Shown here in pieces: positions 20,290 through 29,049 of a stretch of 39,464 nt of DNA; position 1 is the stretch's first letter; each line of letters starts with the position of its first letter. Both the position numbers and the translations under genes were made by a program. The notes under the pieces were generated by a model. That model worked only from the letters and a program-made list of their open reading frames with translations. It was not told where the DNA came from and did no database searches. Source of the stretch: Planctomycetota bacterium (lineage in GTDB: Bacteria > Planctomycetota > UBA1135 > UBA2386). The DNA lies in NCBI GenBank assembly GCA_016795295.1, contig JAEUHP010000295.1, forward strand, positions 1 through 39,464, read 5' to 3'.

Positions 20290-21646
20290 AGCGCGCGAGG
20301 CCGGCGCGTTGCAGCACGGCGGGCAGCACGGCCGCAGCGCGGGCGCGCAGTTCGCGCCAGTCGAAGCCGACTGGTTGGCCGTCGCGAACGGCGAAGCGGC
20401 CGCCGACCAGGACGTGCCGCAGATGCCGTTCGTCGGCGGCGTAGACGAGCTGGCTCGGCACCCCCGCGGCTCCGTCGGCCCCGCCGAGGCGCGGATCACC
20501 GAGATCGAACACCGCGCAGTCGGCGCGCAGCCCGGGGCGCAAACTGCCGACCAGATGGTCGAGGCCGAGGGCTGCCGCGCCGCCGCGGGTGGCGAGCCAC
20601 AGCGCGCGCGCCGCCGGCAGGGCGCCCGGGCCACTGGCCAACGCCTGCAGCAGGGCCATCTGCCGCAGCTCGGCCAACTGCGACAGGCGGTTGTTGCACG
20701 GCGCGCCATCGGCGCCGAGCGCCACGCGCACGCCGCGCTGCAAGTAGTCGACGATCGGCGCGATGCCCGAGCCGAGTTTGCAGTTGGTGCTGGGGCAGTG
20801 CAGCACCGCGGTGTCGGTGGCGGCGAGCAGGTGCCGTTCGCGTGCGGTGGTGTGCACGCAGTGCGCCAGGGACGTGCGTGGACCGAGCCAGCCCTGGTCG
20901 TGCAACACCTCCAGGTAGTCGCGGCCGAACTGCTGCCGCACCAGCGCCACTTCGTCGGGATGTTCGCCGGCGTGGCTGTGGATGCGCAGGCCGCTCGCTG
21001 CGGCGAACGCCACGGCAGCATGCGCCAGGTCGGCACTCACCGACAGCAGGAAGCGTGGCGCCACGGCGGTGCACAGCCGCCCGTCGCGGCCGTGGTACGT
21101 GCGCCACAGGGCCTCGGTGGTGGCGAGGTTCTCGCGCGCGCTGCTCGGCAGACCCTCTGGCACCCCGGGGCCGGACTGGTCCATCAGGCAGTTGGCGACG
21201 ATCGCCACCAGCCCGTGGGCCAAGGCGCTGTCGCAGGTCTGCTCGGCGTGCCGCACCGACTCCATGGTCTGCACGGTGGTGGTGCCACCGGCGAGCAATT
21301 CGGCCATGGTCAGGTCGGCACTGGTCCGCGTCGACTCGGCGTCGTGGGCGTGTTCGAGAGGCCAGATGCGCTGTTGCAGCCAGGGCAGAAGCGGCAGGTC
21401 GTCGGCCAGGCCGCGGAACAGGGTCTGGGTGGCGTGGACATGGCCCTGCACGAAGCCCGGCAGCAGCAATGCGCCGTGCATCGACACCACCGATTCGCCG
21501 GGCAGCGGCGCCAGCTCCCCGAGCGCGGCGATGCGGTCGCCGGTGATGCGCAGGCTGCCGCGCCGCACGAAGCCCAAGGGTTGCTCGGGCGGGCCGTCCA
21601 TCGGCACCAGCAGGGCGTCGCTGCAGAGCCACGAATGGGGTGTCAT
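20288..21646 (-). CDS. Amidohydrolase, probable adenosine-type deaminase (MTA/SAH deaminase family)
   Basis: A 452-residue metal-dependent amidohydrolase. Metal ligands are visible: H69/H71 (GHVHATQT), H225 with catalytic E228 (HSHAGE), H262/H265 (AHCVH) and D313 (GADGAPCNN). The segment LFRGLADDLPLLPWLQQRIW is very like that of 5'-methylthioadenosine/S-adenosylhomocysteine deaminases (MtaD) and related chlorohydrolase-type deaminases. Location supports an SAH or adenosine substrate, since ahcY and a SahR-like regulator lie just across the divergent gap. The substrate remains inference; guanine-type or 5'-deoxyadenosine deamination is possible. Its ATG overlaps the stop of the upstream lipoprotein gene (21643-21646), so the two are co-translated. 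Confidence 0.85.
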   Translation of the reverse strand: MTPHSWLCSDALLVPMDGPPEQPLGFVRRGSLRITGDRIAALGELAPLPGESVVSMHGALLLPGFVQGHVHATQTLFRGLADDLPLLPWLQQRIWPLEHAHDAESTRTSADLTMAELLAGGTTTVQTMESVRHAEQTCDSALAHGLVAIVANCLMDQSGPGVPEGLPSSARENLATTEALWRTYHGRDGRLCTAVAPRFLLSVSADLAHAAVAFAAASGLRIHSHAGEHPDEVALVRQQFGRDYLEVLHDQGWLGPRTSLAHCVHTTARERHLLAATDTAVLHCPSTNCKLGSGIAPIVDYLQRGVRVALGADGAPCNNRLSQLAELRQMALLQALASGPGALPAARALWLATRGGAAALGLDHLVGSLRPGLRADCAVFDLGDPRLGGADGAAGVPSQLVYAADERHLRHVLVGGRFAVRDGQPVGFDWRELRARAAAVLPAVLQRAGLAR

Positions 21647-22047
21647 TCGTGGGGGGCTGGCGTGGGCTCGTGGGCAGCCGGCAGCAGTTCGCGCGCGGTC
21701 GGGATCACCCCGTCGGCGCCGGCGTAGGCCCGGCAGCGGCAGGTGATCGTCACTTCGGTGCCCGGCGCGAAGTGCCAATAGCGGCCGCCGTCGGTGTCGT
21801 ACCGTTCTGCGGCGGGCGGCGGCTCCGCCTGCAGCAGGAAAACCGAGAGGCCGGGCCGGGAACGTGGCACCTCGATTCGCCCATCGGCCGGCGCCCGGCA
21901 CCGGGTCGTGAACTGGTGGTCCAGGAACGGCGGGAAACCCCGTTCGGGCAAGGTCGAGCACCCGCCGAGGCCCGCGGCCGCGCAAAGGGCCAGGGCAACG
22001 GCCAGCGCCCTGGCTCGAGTGCTGCGAAACGGGTGGGTGGGGGGCAC
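21643..22047 (-). CDS. Small predicted lipoprotein of unknown function
   Basis: A 134-residue protein with a lipoprotein signal peptide: a basic start, a hydrophobic stretch (ALAVALALCAAAGLGG) and a lipobox ending at the Cys in GLGGCST, about residue 30. The mature part has several more cysteines (TTRC, TCRCRAY) and ends in a short Pro/Glu-rich tail. I do not recognise a family. It is the first gene of the unit with the amidohydrolase, overlapping it by 4 nt, and is divergent from the SahR-like gene across 77 nt that contain a palindrome. A role linked to nucleoside or SAH handling at the envelope is only a guess from position. Confidence 0.7.
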   Translation of the reverse strand: MPPTHPFRSTRARALAVALALCAAAGLGGCSTLPERGFPPFLDHQFTTRCRAPADGRIEVPRSRPGLSVFLLQAEPPPAAERYDTDGGRYWHFAPGTEVTITCRCRAYAGADGVIPTARELLPAAHEPTPAPHE

Positions 22048-22101
22048 GGTGCCCCGAAATGTACCCTGCCGACCTGCAGAAAATCGCCCACACGGTCGAA
22101 A

Positions 22102-22119
22102 TATCAGAGCTTCGTGATA
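22102..22119. promoter_or_regulatory. Inverted repeat, candidate SahR-type operator
   Basis: TATCA-N8-TGATA is a perfect 5-bp inverted repeat ending 5 nt before the ATG of the ArsR/methyltransferase gene and 55 nt from the divergent lipoprotein start. ArsR-family proteins bind such AT-rich inverted repeats. The surroundings are GC-rich, so this AT island stands out. It could regulate both divergent units. Direct proof is lacking. Confidence 0.5.
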
Positions 22120-22124
22120 CCTTG

Positions 22125-23141
22125 ATGAAGCAAGTGCCAGCCGCGACCGCCAACCTGCCCGCGACCCTGAAGCTGCTGTCGGACCCCGTCCGCCTGCGGC
22201 TGTGCGCGTTGCTGTCGCAGGCCGAACTCGCCGTCCAGGAGTTGGTGGCGGTCACGGGCCTGCAGCAGAGCCGCATCAGCAACCACCTGTCGCTGCTCAA
22301 GCGCGCCGGGTTGGTGCGCGACCGGCGCGAAGGCACTTGGAGCTTCCACTCGCTGGTGGGGCCTGGTGCCTCGAGCCCGCTGACCGAGGCGCTGTTCGCG
22401 GCAGCGATTGCGCCGTGGCGGGCGGGCGCCGAAGGTGCGGTGGACACCAAGGCCCTGCAGGCCGTGCTGGACCAGCGCCGGGCGCGCAGCCGCGAGGCCC
22501 ACGATCGGCTCGCGGCTCGCTGGAGCGCTTCGGGCGAAGGTTTCGCACTGGGCACCCTGCGCGCCGAACTGTTGGCGGCGGCGTGGCCGTGCCGCGGGCC
22601 GATCGCCGACCTCGGCTGTGGCACCGGCTTTCTCGCCAGTTGGCTCGCGAGCCGCGGTGCCGTCGTGGTCGGCGTCGACCACAGCGAGCGCATGCTCGAA
22701 CGCGCGCGCGCGTTGTGTGGCGACGCCGTGCAGCTCCGGCTGGGCGAACTCGATGCCCTGCCGGTGCGCGACGGGGAAGTTGCGGCGGTGTTCGCCAACC
22801 TGGTGTGGCACCACCTGCCCGACCTCGACGCGGCGGCGCGCGAAGTCCTGCGCGTGCTGCAGCCCGGTGGCACCGTGGTGATCGGTGATCTGGTGCCGCA
22901 CCGCGCCGACTGGATGCGTGAGGCGATGGGCGACCTGCGCCTTGGGCTCGAGCCCGAAGCCGTGCTCGGCGCCCTGCTGCGCGCCGGTGCCGTCGATCTG
23001 CGCGCCGAGCGCGTCGCCGACCGCTACTGCGCCACCGATGCCGCGGGTCAAGGCGTCGAGTTCCCGATGTTCCTGGTGGCCGGACGCAAGCCCACGGCGA
23101 TGCAAGCCGAGGGCCCGCCGGCCGCAAGCCGTGTCCTGTAA
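22125..23141 (+). CDS. ArsR-family regulator fused to SAM methyltransferase domain (SahR-like)
   Basis: A 338-residue fusion. Residues about 10-80 are an ArsR winged helix (ATLKLLSDPVRLRLCALL, then QSRISNHLSLLKRAGLV). Residues about 130-320 are a class I methyltransferase fold with SAM motif I at 160-168 (IADLGCGTG) and acidic VVGVDHSE. This is the architecture of SahR, the regulator of SAH recycling described in Proteobacteria, where the methyltransferase-like part is thought to sense SAH or SAM. ahcY starts 12 nt downstream, which strongly supports this role. ATG 22125 is chosen because the extension from 22059 has poor codon bias and would run through the palindrome at 22102-22119. Autoregulation through that palindrome is likely (inference). 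Confidence 0.85.
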   Translation: MKQVPAATANLPATLKLLSDPVRLRLCALLSQAELAVQELVAVTGLQQSRISNHLSLLKRAGLVRDRREGTWSFHSLVGPGASSPLTEALFAAAIAPWRAGAEGAVDTKALQAVLDQRRARSREAHDRLAARWSASGEGFALGTLRAELLAAAWPCRGPIADLGCGTGFLASWLASRGAVVVGVDHSERMLERARALCGDAVQLRLGELDALPVRDGEVAAVFANLVWHHLPDLDAAAREVLRVLQPGGTVVIGDLVPHRADWMREAMGDLRLGLEPEAVLGALLRAGAVDLRAERVADRYCATDAAGQGVEFPMFLVAGRKPTAMQAEGPPAASRVL

Positions 23142-23153
23142 CCCAACCAAGCC

Positions 23154-24665
<1,512 letters not shown>

Positions 24666-24733
24666 GTCGCGTCCGGGGCGCTGCGGCGCCCCGGCGGGGG
24701 TCGCGTCCAGGGCGCTGCGGCGCCCCGGCAGGG
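24666..24733. repeat. 34-bp tandem duplication containing two hairpins
   Basis: Two adjacent 34-bp units (24666-24699, 24700-24733) differ at only two positions. Each starts GTCGCGTCC and contains a strong GC hairpin: CCGGGGCGC-TGCG-GCGCCCCGG in the first (24673-24694), and the same with one A/C mismatch in the second (24707-24728). The array starts directly after the ahcY stop codon and looks like a duplicated terminator. Confidence 0.85.
24673..24728 (+). terminator. Tandem terminator hairpins after ahcY
   Basis: The first hairpin has a perfect 9-bp GC stem with a TGCG tetraloop. The second, 34 nt on, has the same stem with one mismatch. They begin 8 nt after the ahcY stop. No T-tract follows, as is common in GC-rich genomes. 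Confidence 0.6.
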
Positions 24734-24745
24734 CGCGTGGTTCGC

Positions 24746-24769
24746 CCGCGCGGTGTTCACACCGCGCGG
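24746..24769 (-). terminator. Palindrome spanning the stop of the phosphatase gene
   Basis: CCGCGCGGTGT and ACACCGCGCGG form an 11-bp perfect inverted repeat around a 2-nt centre, and the TGA of the minus-strand gene sits at that centre. It is probably the terminator or 3'-end structure of the minus-strand operon. Confidence 0.55.
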
Positions 24770-26418
24770 ATCACCAGCAGCGACACGTCGTCTTCCTGGC
24801 GCTCGCGCGCGGAGAAGCTTGCGAGGGCCGCCTGCAACGCATCCAGAAGGCCCTGCGGCGCCTGGTTGCGGTGCGCGAGGACGGTCGCGACCAGTCGCTC
24901 CTCGCCGAACATGTCCAGGTCCTGGTTGGTCGCTTCGGTGATGCCGTCGCTGAACACCACCAGCAGGTCGCCGGACTCGAGCGTCCACTCGACCTCGCCG
25001 TAGCTCGCGCTGCCGTCGAAGCCGAGCGGCGGCCCGGAGGCCTCGAGCCATTCCGGAGCAAGGGCCGTCTTGCGCAGCAGGAGCGCCGGTGGGTGGCCAG
25101 CGTTGGCCACCACCACCCGGCGGCTCTCGCGTTCGAGGCGCATGCTGCACGCGGTGATGAACATGCCGGTGTGGCCGACTTCGTGCACCACGTCGCCGTT
25201 GAGTTTGGCCAGCAGGTTCGCCTGTTCGTGGTGCGGTGCTTCGCTGCGATAGCTCGAGCGGAACAGACTCATCAGCAGGGCGGAGTTGATGCCGTGCCCG
25301 GACGCGTCGGCGACCACTGCGTAGATGTCGCCCAGCTCCGAGACCACCAGGTCCAGGTAGTCGCCGCCGATGTTCTGCGCGGCGACCGAGGTCCAGGCGA
25401 ACTCGAACTCTCGCGACTGCGGCGGCTTGGTGGGCAGCAGTCGGCGCTGGATCACCTCGGCGATCTCGAGCTCGCGGGCGATCGAGCGGTTCCTGGCGTT
25501 CTGTGCTTCGAGGCGCAGGCGGTGCAACAGCGCGGCACCGAGTTGGCCGAGATGCTGTACGCGCAGCAGCTGTTCGCGCGCCGTGCTGGACTCGGCGTTG
25601 GCGTTGAACAAGAGGCACAGGCCGGCCTCGATGCCGTGGTAACGCAGCGGCAGCACCACCACGTTGTGCAGGGCCGGGGGCAGAGCGTGGCTCGGGAGTT
25701 CGGCCAGATGCGCGTCGCCCGAGCGCTCCAGGAATTGGGCCGGCTGGCCGAGCAGGTAGTCCGGCCAGGGCCAGTCCACGGCGGCGGCGAACCCCTCCAG
25801 CATGCTGTCCGGCATGCCCAGGGCCTGCTCCAGGCGCAGCCCGGACCCCGGGTCCCCGATGTCTTGCAGCACGTACAGCGCTCCCGCGGAGGCCTGCACC
25901 ATGGTGGTGGCCAGGTTGAGCAGGCGCGCGGTCACGGCCGCCGGGTCCTCTTCCTGGAACAGCACGATGCCCTCTTCGAGGGTCTGCAGGCTCGCGCAGT
26001 AACCATCGGTGGCTTGGCGCGCTTCGGCTGCGAGCGTCAGATTGGCCAGCGCCCCGGCGTAGTGCGCGAGCACGGCTTCGAGCGCCGCCAATTGGTCGGT
26101 TGTGCAGTGTTCGGGTGCGAACAGGTCGCCCAGCGTGTGTTCCTGGTAGCGCAGCGGCAGGCGGAGCGTGCCCTGCGCGGCGATGGCCCGCTCGTCGATC
26201 CTCGCGCCCGGTTCGCAGCCGAAGCCCGAGCCCATGGTCAAGCGCGCGAGCAAGTGCGGCGCGCCGTCGGCCGGCAGCCCCAGCAGCAACGGCAGGCCCG
26301 GGGCCAACTCGGCGAACGCGGCCGTGGCCGCGCCGTCGAGGGCCGCGTGGTCCTTGCAGGCGTGCAAGGCCGCCAGGCTGGCGGCTACACGCCAGGGCTC
26401 GGTTGCCGTGACAGACAC
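24757..26418 (-). CDS. RsbU/SpoIIE-type serine phosphatase with GAF-like sensor
   Basis: A 553-residue PP2C-like phosphatase. The C-terminal SpoIIE domain (about 335-553) has the metal-binding motifs NIGGDYLDL (D353), VADASGHG (D371), NAGHPPALLL, FSDGITEA and the final EDDVSLLVI. The region before it (about 145-315) looks like a GAF domain (LLNLATTMVQASAGALYVLQ, VVVLPLRYHGIEAGLCLLF), linked by a helix (ARELEIAEVIQRRLLPTKPP) typical of RsbU-like proteins. It probably dephosphorylates an anti-sigma-factor antagonist in a partner-switching pathway; no such partner is encoded here. It follows the HDOD gene by 19 nt in the same unit. Confidence 0.9.
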   Translation of the reverse strand: MSVTATEPWRVAASLAALHACKDHAALDGAATAAFAELAPGLPLLLGLPADGAPHLLARLTMGSGFGCEPGARIDERAIAAQGTLRLPLRYQEHTLGDLFAPEHCTTDQLAALEAVLAHYAGALANLTLAAEARQATDGYCASLQTLEEGIVLFQEEDPAAVTARLLNLATTMVQASAGALYVLQDIGDPGSGLRLEQALGMPDSMLEGFAAAVDWPWPDYLLGQPAQFLERSGDAHLAELPSHALPPALHNVVVLPLRYHGIEAGLCLLFNANAESSTAREQLLRVQHLGQLGAALLHRLRLEAQNARNRSIARELEIAEVIQRRLLPTKPPQSREFEFAWTSVAAQNIGGDYLDLVVSELGDIYAVVADASGHGINSALLMSLFRSSYRSEAPHHEQANLLAKLNGDVVHEVGHTGMFITACSMRLERESRRVVVANAGHPPALLLRKTALAPEWLEASGPPLGFDGSASYGEVEWTLESGDLLVVFSDGITEATNQDLDMFGEERLVATVLAHRNQAPQGLLDALQAALASFSARERQEDDVSLLVIRAV

Positions 26419-26437
26419 CGGGTGGCCTGGGTCGGTT

Positions 26438-27319
26438 TCAGCTGCCCAGATTGGCCAGAGCCGCGACAGCTTCGTCCATCGCCGCGGCGACTTCGTCGCG
26501 CAGGGACTGCCACTGCCCGGTGGTGAGGCCGAGGGCCGCGAGGTCCTGGTCCTGCACCAGGTTGGCCGGGGCGCGCTGCGGCAGGTAGCCGATGCCGCGT
26601 TCGTGGGCGACCGCGTCGGCCAGACGGATCACCGCGCTCGCCTGCAGGCCCGGCTGCTGGACCTGGTCGTGGTGGGCCTTGATGACTTCCTGGACCTCTT
26701 GGCTGAGATTCCACTTGGCCGTGACCAGAGCCCCTGCTTCGGTGTGGTCGAGACCGATGGTCTCCCGCTCGAACTCCGCGATCGAAGGCGCGGCCATGGC
26801 GGCCTTCTGGTGCTCGGCCAAGTACGGCACCAGCATCAGCTTGCCGATGTCGTGCAAGAGACCGGCGACGAACATCTGCTCGGCGGCGTCCGCGCCGAGC
26901 TTGCACTGCTTGGCCAGCATCTTGGAGCCCGAAGCGACGCAAGCGGCGTGCAGCCACAGGCCCTTCGGCTCGTGGCCGTAGACGGCGTAGTCGCGCTGCA
27001 GGAACTTGGCCGTGCTGGTGGCCAGCACCAGGCTGCGCACGCCGCGGAAGCCGAGCACCATCACGGCGTCCTTGATGGTCCGAATCGGTCGATTCAGGCC
27101 ATAGAACGGCGAATTGACCATGGCCAGCATCTTGGCCACCAACACCTGGTCGTTCTGCAGCAAGGTCTCCAGGTGCTGCGGTTCGGTCTCCTGGCGGTTC
27201 AGGATCGCCAACAGTCGCACCACCAAGTCGGGCAGCGGTGGAATCAAGTCGCTCTTGTGCAGGATCTCCCTGCGGGTCTTCTCCTGTCGGGCGAGATGGT
27301 TCAGGGTCGAGTGGCTCAT
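26438..27319 (-). CDS. HDOD domain protein
   Basis: A 293-residue protein dominated by an HDOD domain (about 20-215): LIPPLPDLVVRLLAILN, LLQNDQVLVAKMLAMVNSPF, IRTIKDAVMVLGFRGVRSLV, and the HD-like core FVAGLLHDIGKLMLVPY. HDOD proteins are signalling adaptors related to HD phosphohydrolases; here the HD pair is retained (LLHDIGK), so activity is not excluded. ATG 27319 is chosen since the longer frame to 27424 has a poor leader. It is transcribed ahead of the RsbU-like phosphatase with a 19-nt gap, which suggests a joint signalling role. Confidence 0.88.
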   Translation of the reverse strand: MSHSTLNHLARQEKTRREILHKSDLIPPLPDLVVRLLAILNRQETEPQHLETLLQNDQVLVAKMLAMVNSPFYGLNRPIRTIKDAVMVLGFRGVRSLVLATSTAKFLQRDYAVYGHEPKGLWLHAACVASGSKMLAKQCKLGADAAEQMFVAGLLHDIGKLMLVPYLAEHQKAAMAAPSIAEFERETIGLDHTEAGALVTAKWNLSQEVQEVIKAHHDQVQQPGLQASAVIRLADAVAHERGIGYLPQRAPANLVQDQDLAALGLTTGQWQSLRDEVAAAMDEAVAALANLGS

Positions 27320-27574
27320 GGCGGGCGTGGTCGAGGTGTGCAGCAACCGTTCTTTCGGCGGGTGAGCCAGAATGCCTTGATGCGCGGCGTGCCGGCCGCA
27401 GTGGCGGTGGCTCGCCAAGCCCATGGCACGGGCGGTACGGCTGCAGCAGATGTGTGCGGATTTGTCGCGCCGAATCAGGGCAAACCCCTAGCGAAGCGTG
27501 CGTAGGCGGGTGCTGGCGTGGGCGGAGCGCTGGCCGCGCAAGGTGCGGAGGCCCACCGGCCGATAGCCGCCGGC

Positions 27575-28126
27575 ATGTTGCGCTGGCTCGGTTCGTCCGC
27601 GGTCGTTCGCTGGTGGCGCGCTGGTTCGCCCGACTCGCCGCGGCGGGTGGCCAAGGAGATCGCCGGTACCACCGCAGCGCTCCTGCTGCTGCACCTGTTC
27701 GTGGTGCAGGTCTCGGTGGTGCGGGGCAGTTCGATGGAGCCGTGCCTGCACGACGGGGACCGCCTGGTGGTCGATCGCGTCACCTACAGCATTGCCGAGG
27801 TCGGTCGCGGCGACGTGGTGGTGTTGCGTTACCCGCGCGACCCGGAAGTCGACTTCGTGAAGCGCGTGGTCGGCCTGCCCGGGGAGAGTGTGCGCCTCTG
27901 CGACGGCGAACTGTTCGTCGACGGCGTGCGGCTCGACGGGTTCGGTTGCATCCGCGACCACGCCGACTTCGGGCCGCTGCGGGTGCCTGCGGGGCAGTAC
28001 TTCGTGCTGGGCGACAACCGGCCGATCAGTTGCGACTCGCGCGACTTCGGCCTGGTGCCGGGCGAGCTGCTGAAAGGCCGCGTGCGTGCGCGGTTCTGGC
28101 CGTTGGCGGCGGCCGCGGTGTTCTGA
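27575..28126 (+). CDS. lepB: Signal peptidase I
   Basis: A 183-residue S26 signal peptidase that removes signal peptides at the outer face of the inner membrane. An N-terminal anchor helix (about 31-47, AGTTAALLLLHLFVVQV) leads to the nucleophile S53 in GSSMEPCLHDGD. The general base is K96 in VDFVKRVVGLPGE, and the GDNRPISCDSRDFG box is near the C terminus. The catalytic domain is compact. ATG 27575 is chosen; an in-frame GTG at 27518 would add 19 residues. It is divergent from the HDOD gene and convergent with eboB. Its position 5' of an ebo pair and lgt places several envelope genes together, though on different strands. Confidence 0.93.
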   Translation: MLRWLGSSAVVRWWRAGSPDSPRRVAKEIAGTTAALLLLHLFVVQVSVVRGSSMEPCLHDGDRLVVDRVTYSIAEVGRGDVVVLRYPRDPEVDFVKRVVGLPGESVRLCDGELFVDGVRLDGFGCIRDHADFGPLRVPAGQYFVLGDNRPISCDSRDFGLVPGELLKGRVRARFWPLAAAAVF

Positions 28127-28136
28127 AGCGCTCTGC

Positions 28137-28168
28137 AGCCGGCCGAGCAGACGCCGAGCGAGCCGGCT
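28137..28168. terminator. Hairpin between convergent lepB and eboB
   Basis: AGCCGGC and GCCGGCT form 7-bp arms around an 18-nt loop in the 41-nt gap between two convergent genes. The right arm abuts the eboB stop codon. There is no T-tract. It is a weak candidate for a bidirectional terminator. Confidence 0.35.
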
Positions 28169-29049
28169 CACACCTTGTCGGGATCCTGACCGCGCAGCAC
28201 CGAGTTGCCGTCGAACGTGCTGCGCAGGTCGGCGCGTGCCGGGCGCTGCAGCAGCGCCGCGTCGAGGCGCCCACTCTGGGCGAAGAACTCGATCGGATTC
28301 CGCCAGACCAGTTGCTCGATGCGCTCGCGCGGCACCGCGGCCTGCTCGAGCTTGACGGCGGTGCGCGGCACCATCATCGGGTCGCTGACGCCCCAGTCGG
28401 CGGCGCTGTTGACGACCATGCGTTCGACGCCGTACTCGCGCACGATCGCCACCATGCGCGCCGGATCCATCTTGGTGTTCGGATAGATGGAGAAGCCCGA
28501 CCAGCAACCGAGTTCGCGGGTGATCTTGATCGTCTCCTCGTTGCCGTGGTCGAGCAGCACGCGTTCCATCGGGAAGTTGGTGTCGCGCACGATCGCGATG
28601 CAGCGCTCGAAGCCGCGCTTCTTGTCGCGGTGCGGCGTGTGCACCAGCACCGGCAGGCCGTGGCGGCGCGCCAGTTCGAGTTGGGCGGCGAAGAACTCTT
28701 CTTCCTTGGCCGTCTGGTCGTCGAGGCCGATCTCGCCGATGCCCAGGCAACTGTCCTTCTCGCAGTAGCGGGGCAGCACCGCCAGCACGTCGCGGTTGAC
28801 CCGGTCGTCGTTGGCCTCGCGCGGGTTCAAACCCATGGTGCAGAAGTGGTGGATGCCGAACTGCTGGGCGCGGTGGCGTTCCCAGCCGATCAGCGTCTCG
28901 AAGTAGTCGACGAAGGTGCCGACCGAGGTGCGGTTCTGGCCGAGCCAGAAGGCCGGTTCGAGCACGGCACGGACCCCCGCGAGCGCCAGGCGCTCGTAGT
29001 CGTCGGTGATCCGGCTGAACATGTGGATGTGCGGTTCGAAGATCAGCAT
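28168..29049 (-). CDS. eboB: TatD-like metal-dependent hydrolase, EboB type
   Basis: A 293-residue TIM-barrel hydrolase related to TatD. Metal ligands are visible: H7 and H9 (EPHIHMFSR), E106 (GIGEIGLDD), H137 (VLVHTPH), H168 (LLDHGNEE) and D218 (NSAADWGVSD). The FEPHIHM start and the FWLGQNRTSVGTFVDYFETLI stretch are unlike DNA-repair TatD and resemble the hydrolase of the ebo cluster. The upstream gene encodes an EboA-like protein and overlaps this one by 7 nt, which supports the assignment. The ebo cluster has been linked to moving a pigment precursor to the periplasm in cyanobacteria; the substrate here is unknown. Confidence 0.78.
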   Translation of the reverse strand: MLIFEPHIHMFSRITDDYERLALAGVRAVLEPAFWLGQNRTSVGTFVDYFETLIGWERHRAQQFGIHHFCTMGLNPREANDDRVNRDVLAVLPRYCEKDSCLGIGEIGLDDQTAKEEEFFAAQLELARRHGLPVLVHTPHRDKKRGFERCIAIVRDTNFPMERVLLDHGNEETIKITRELGCWSGFSIYPNTKMDPARMVAIVREYGVERMVVNSAADWGVSDPMMVPRTAVKLEQAAVPRERIEQLVWRNPIEFFAQSGRLDAALLQRPARADLRSTFDGNSVLRGQDPDKV

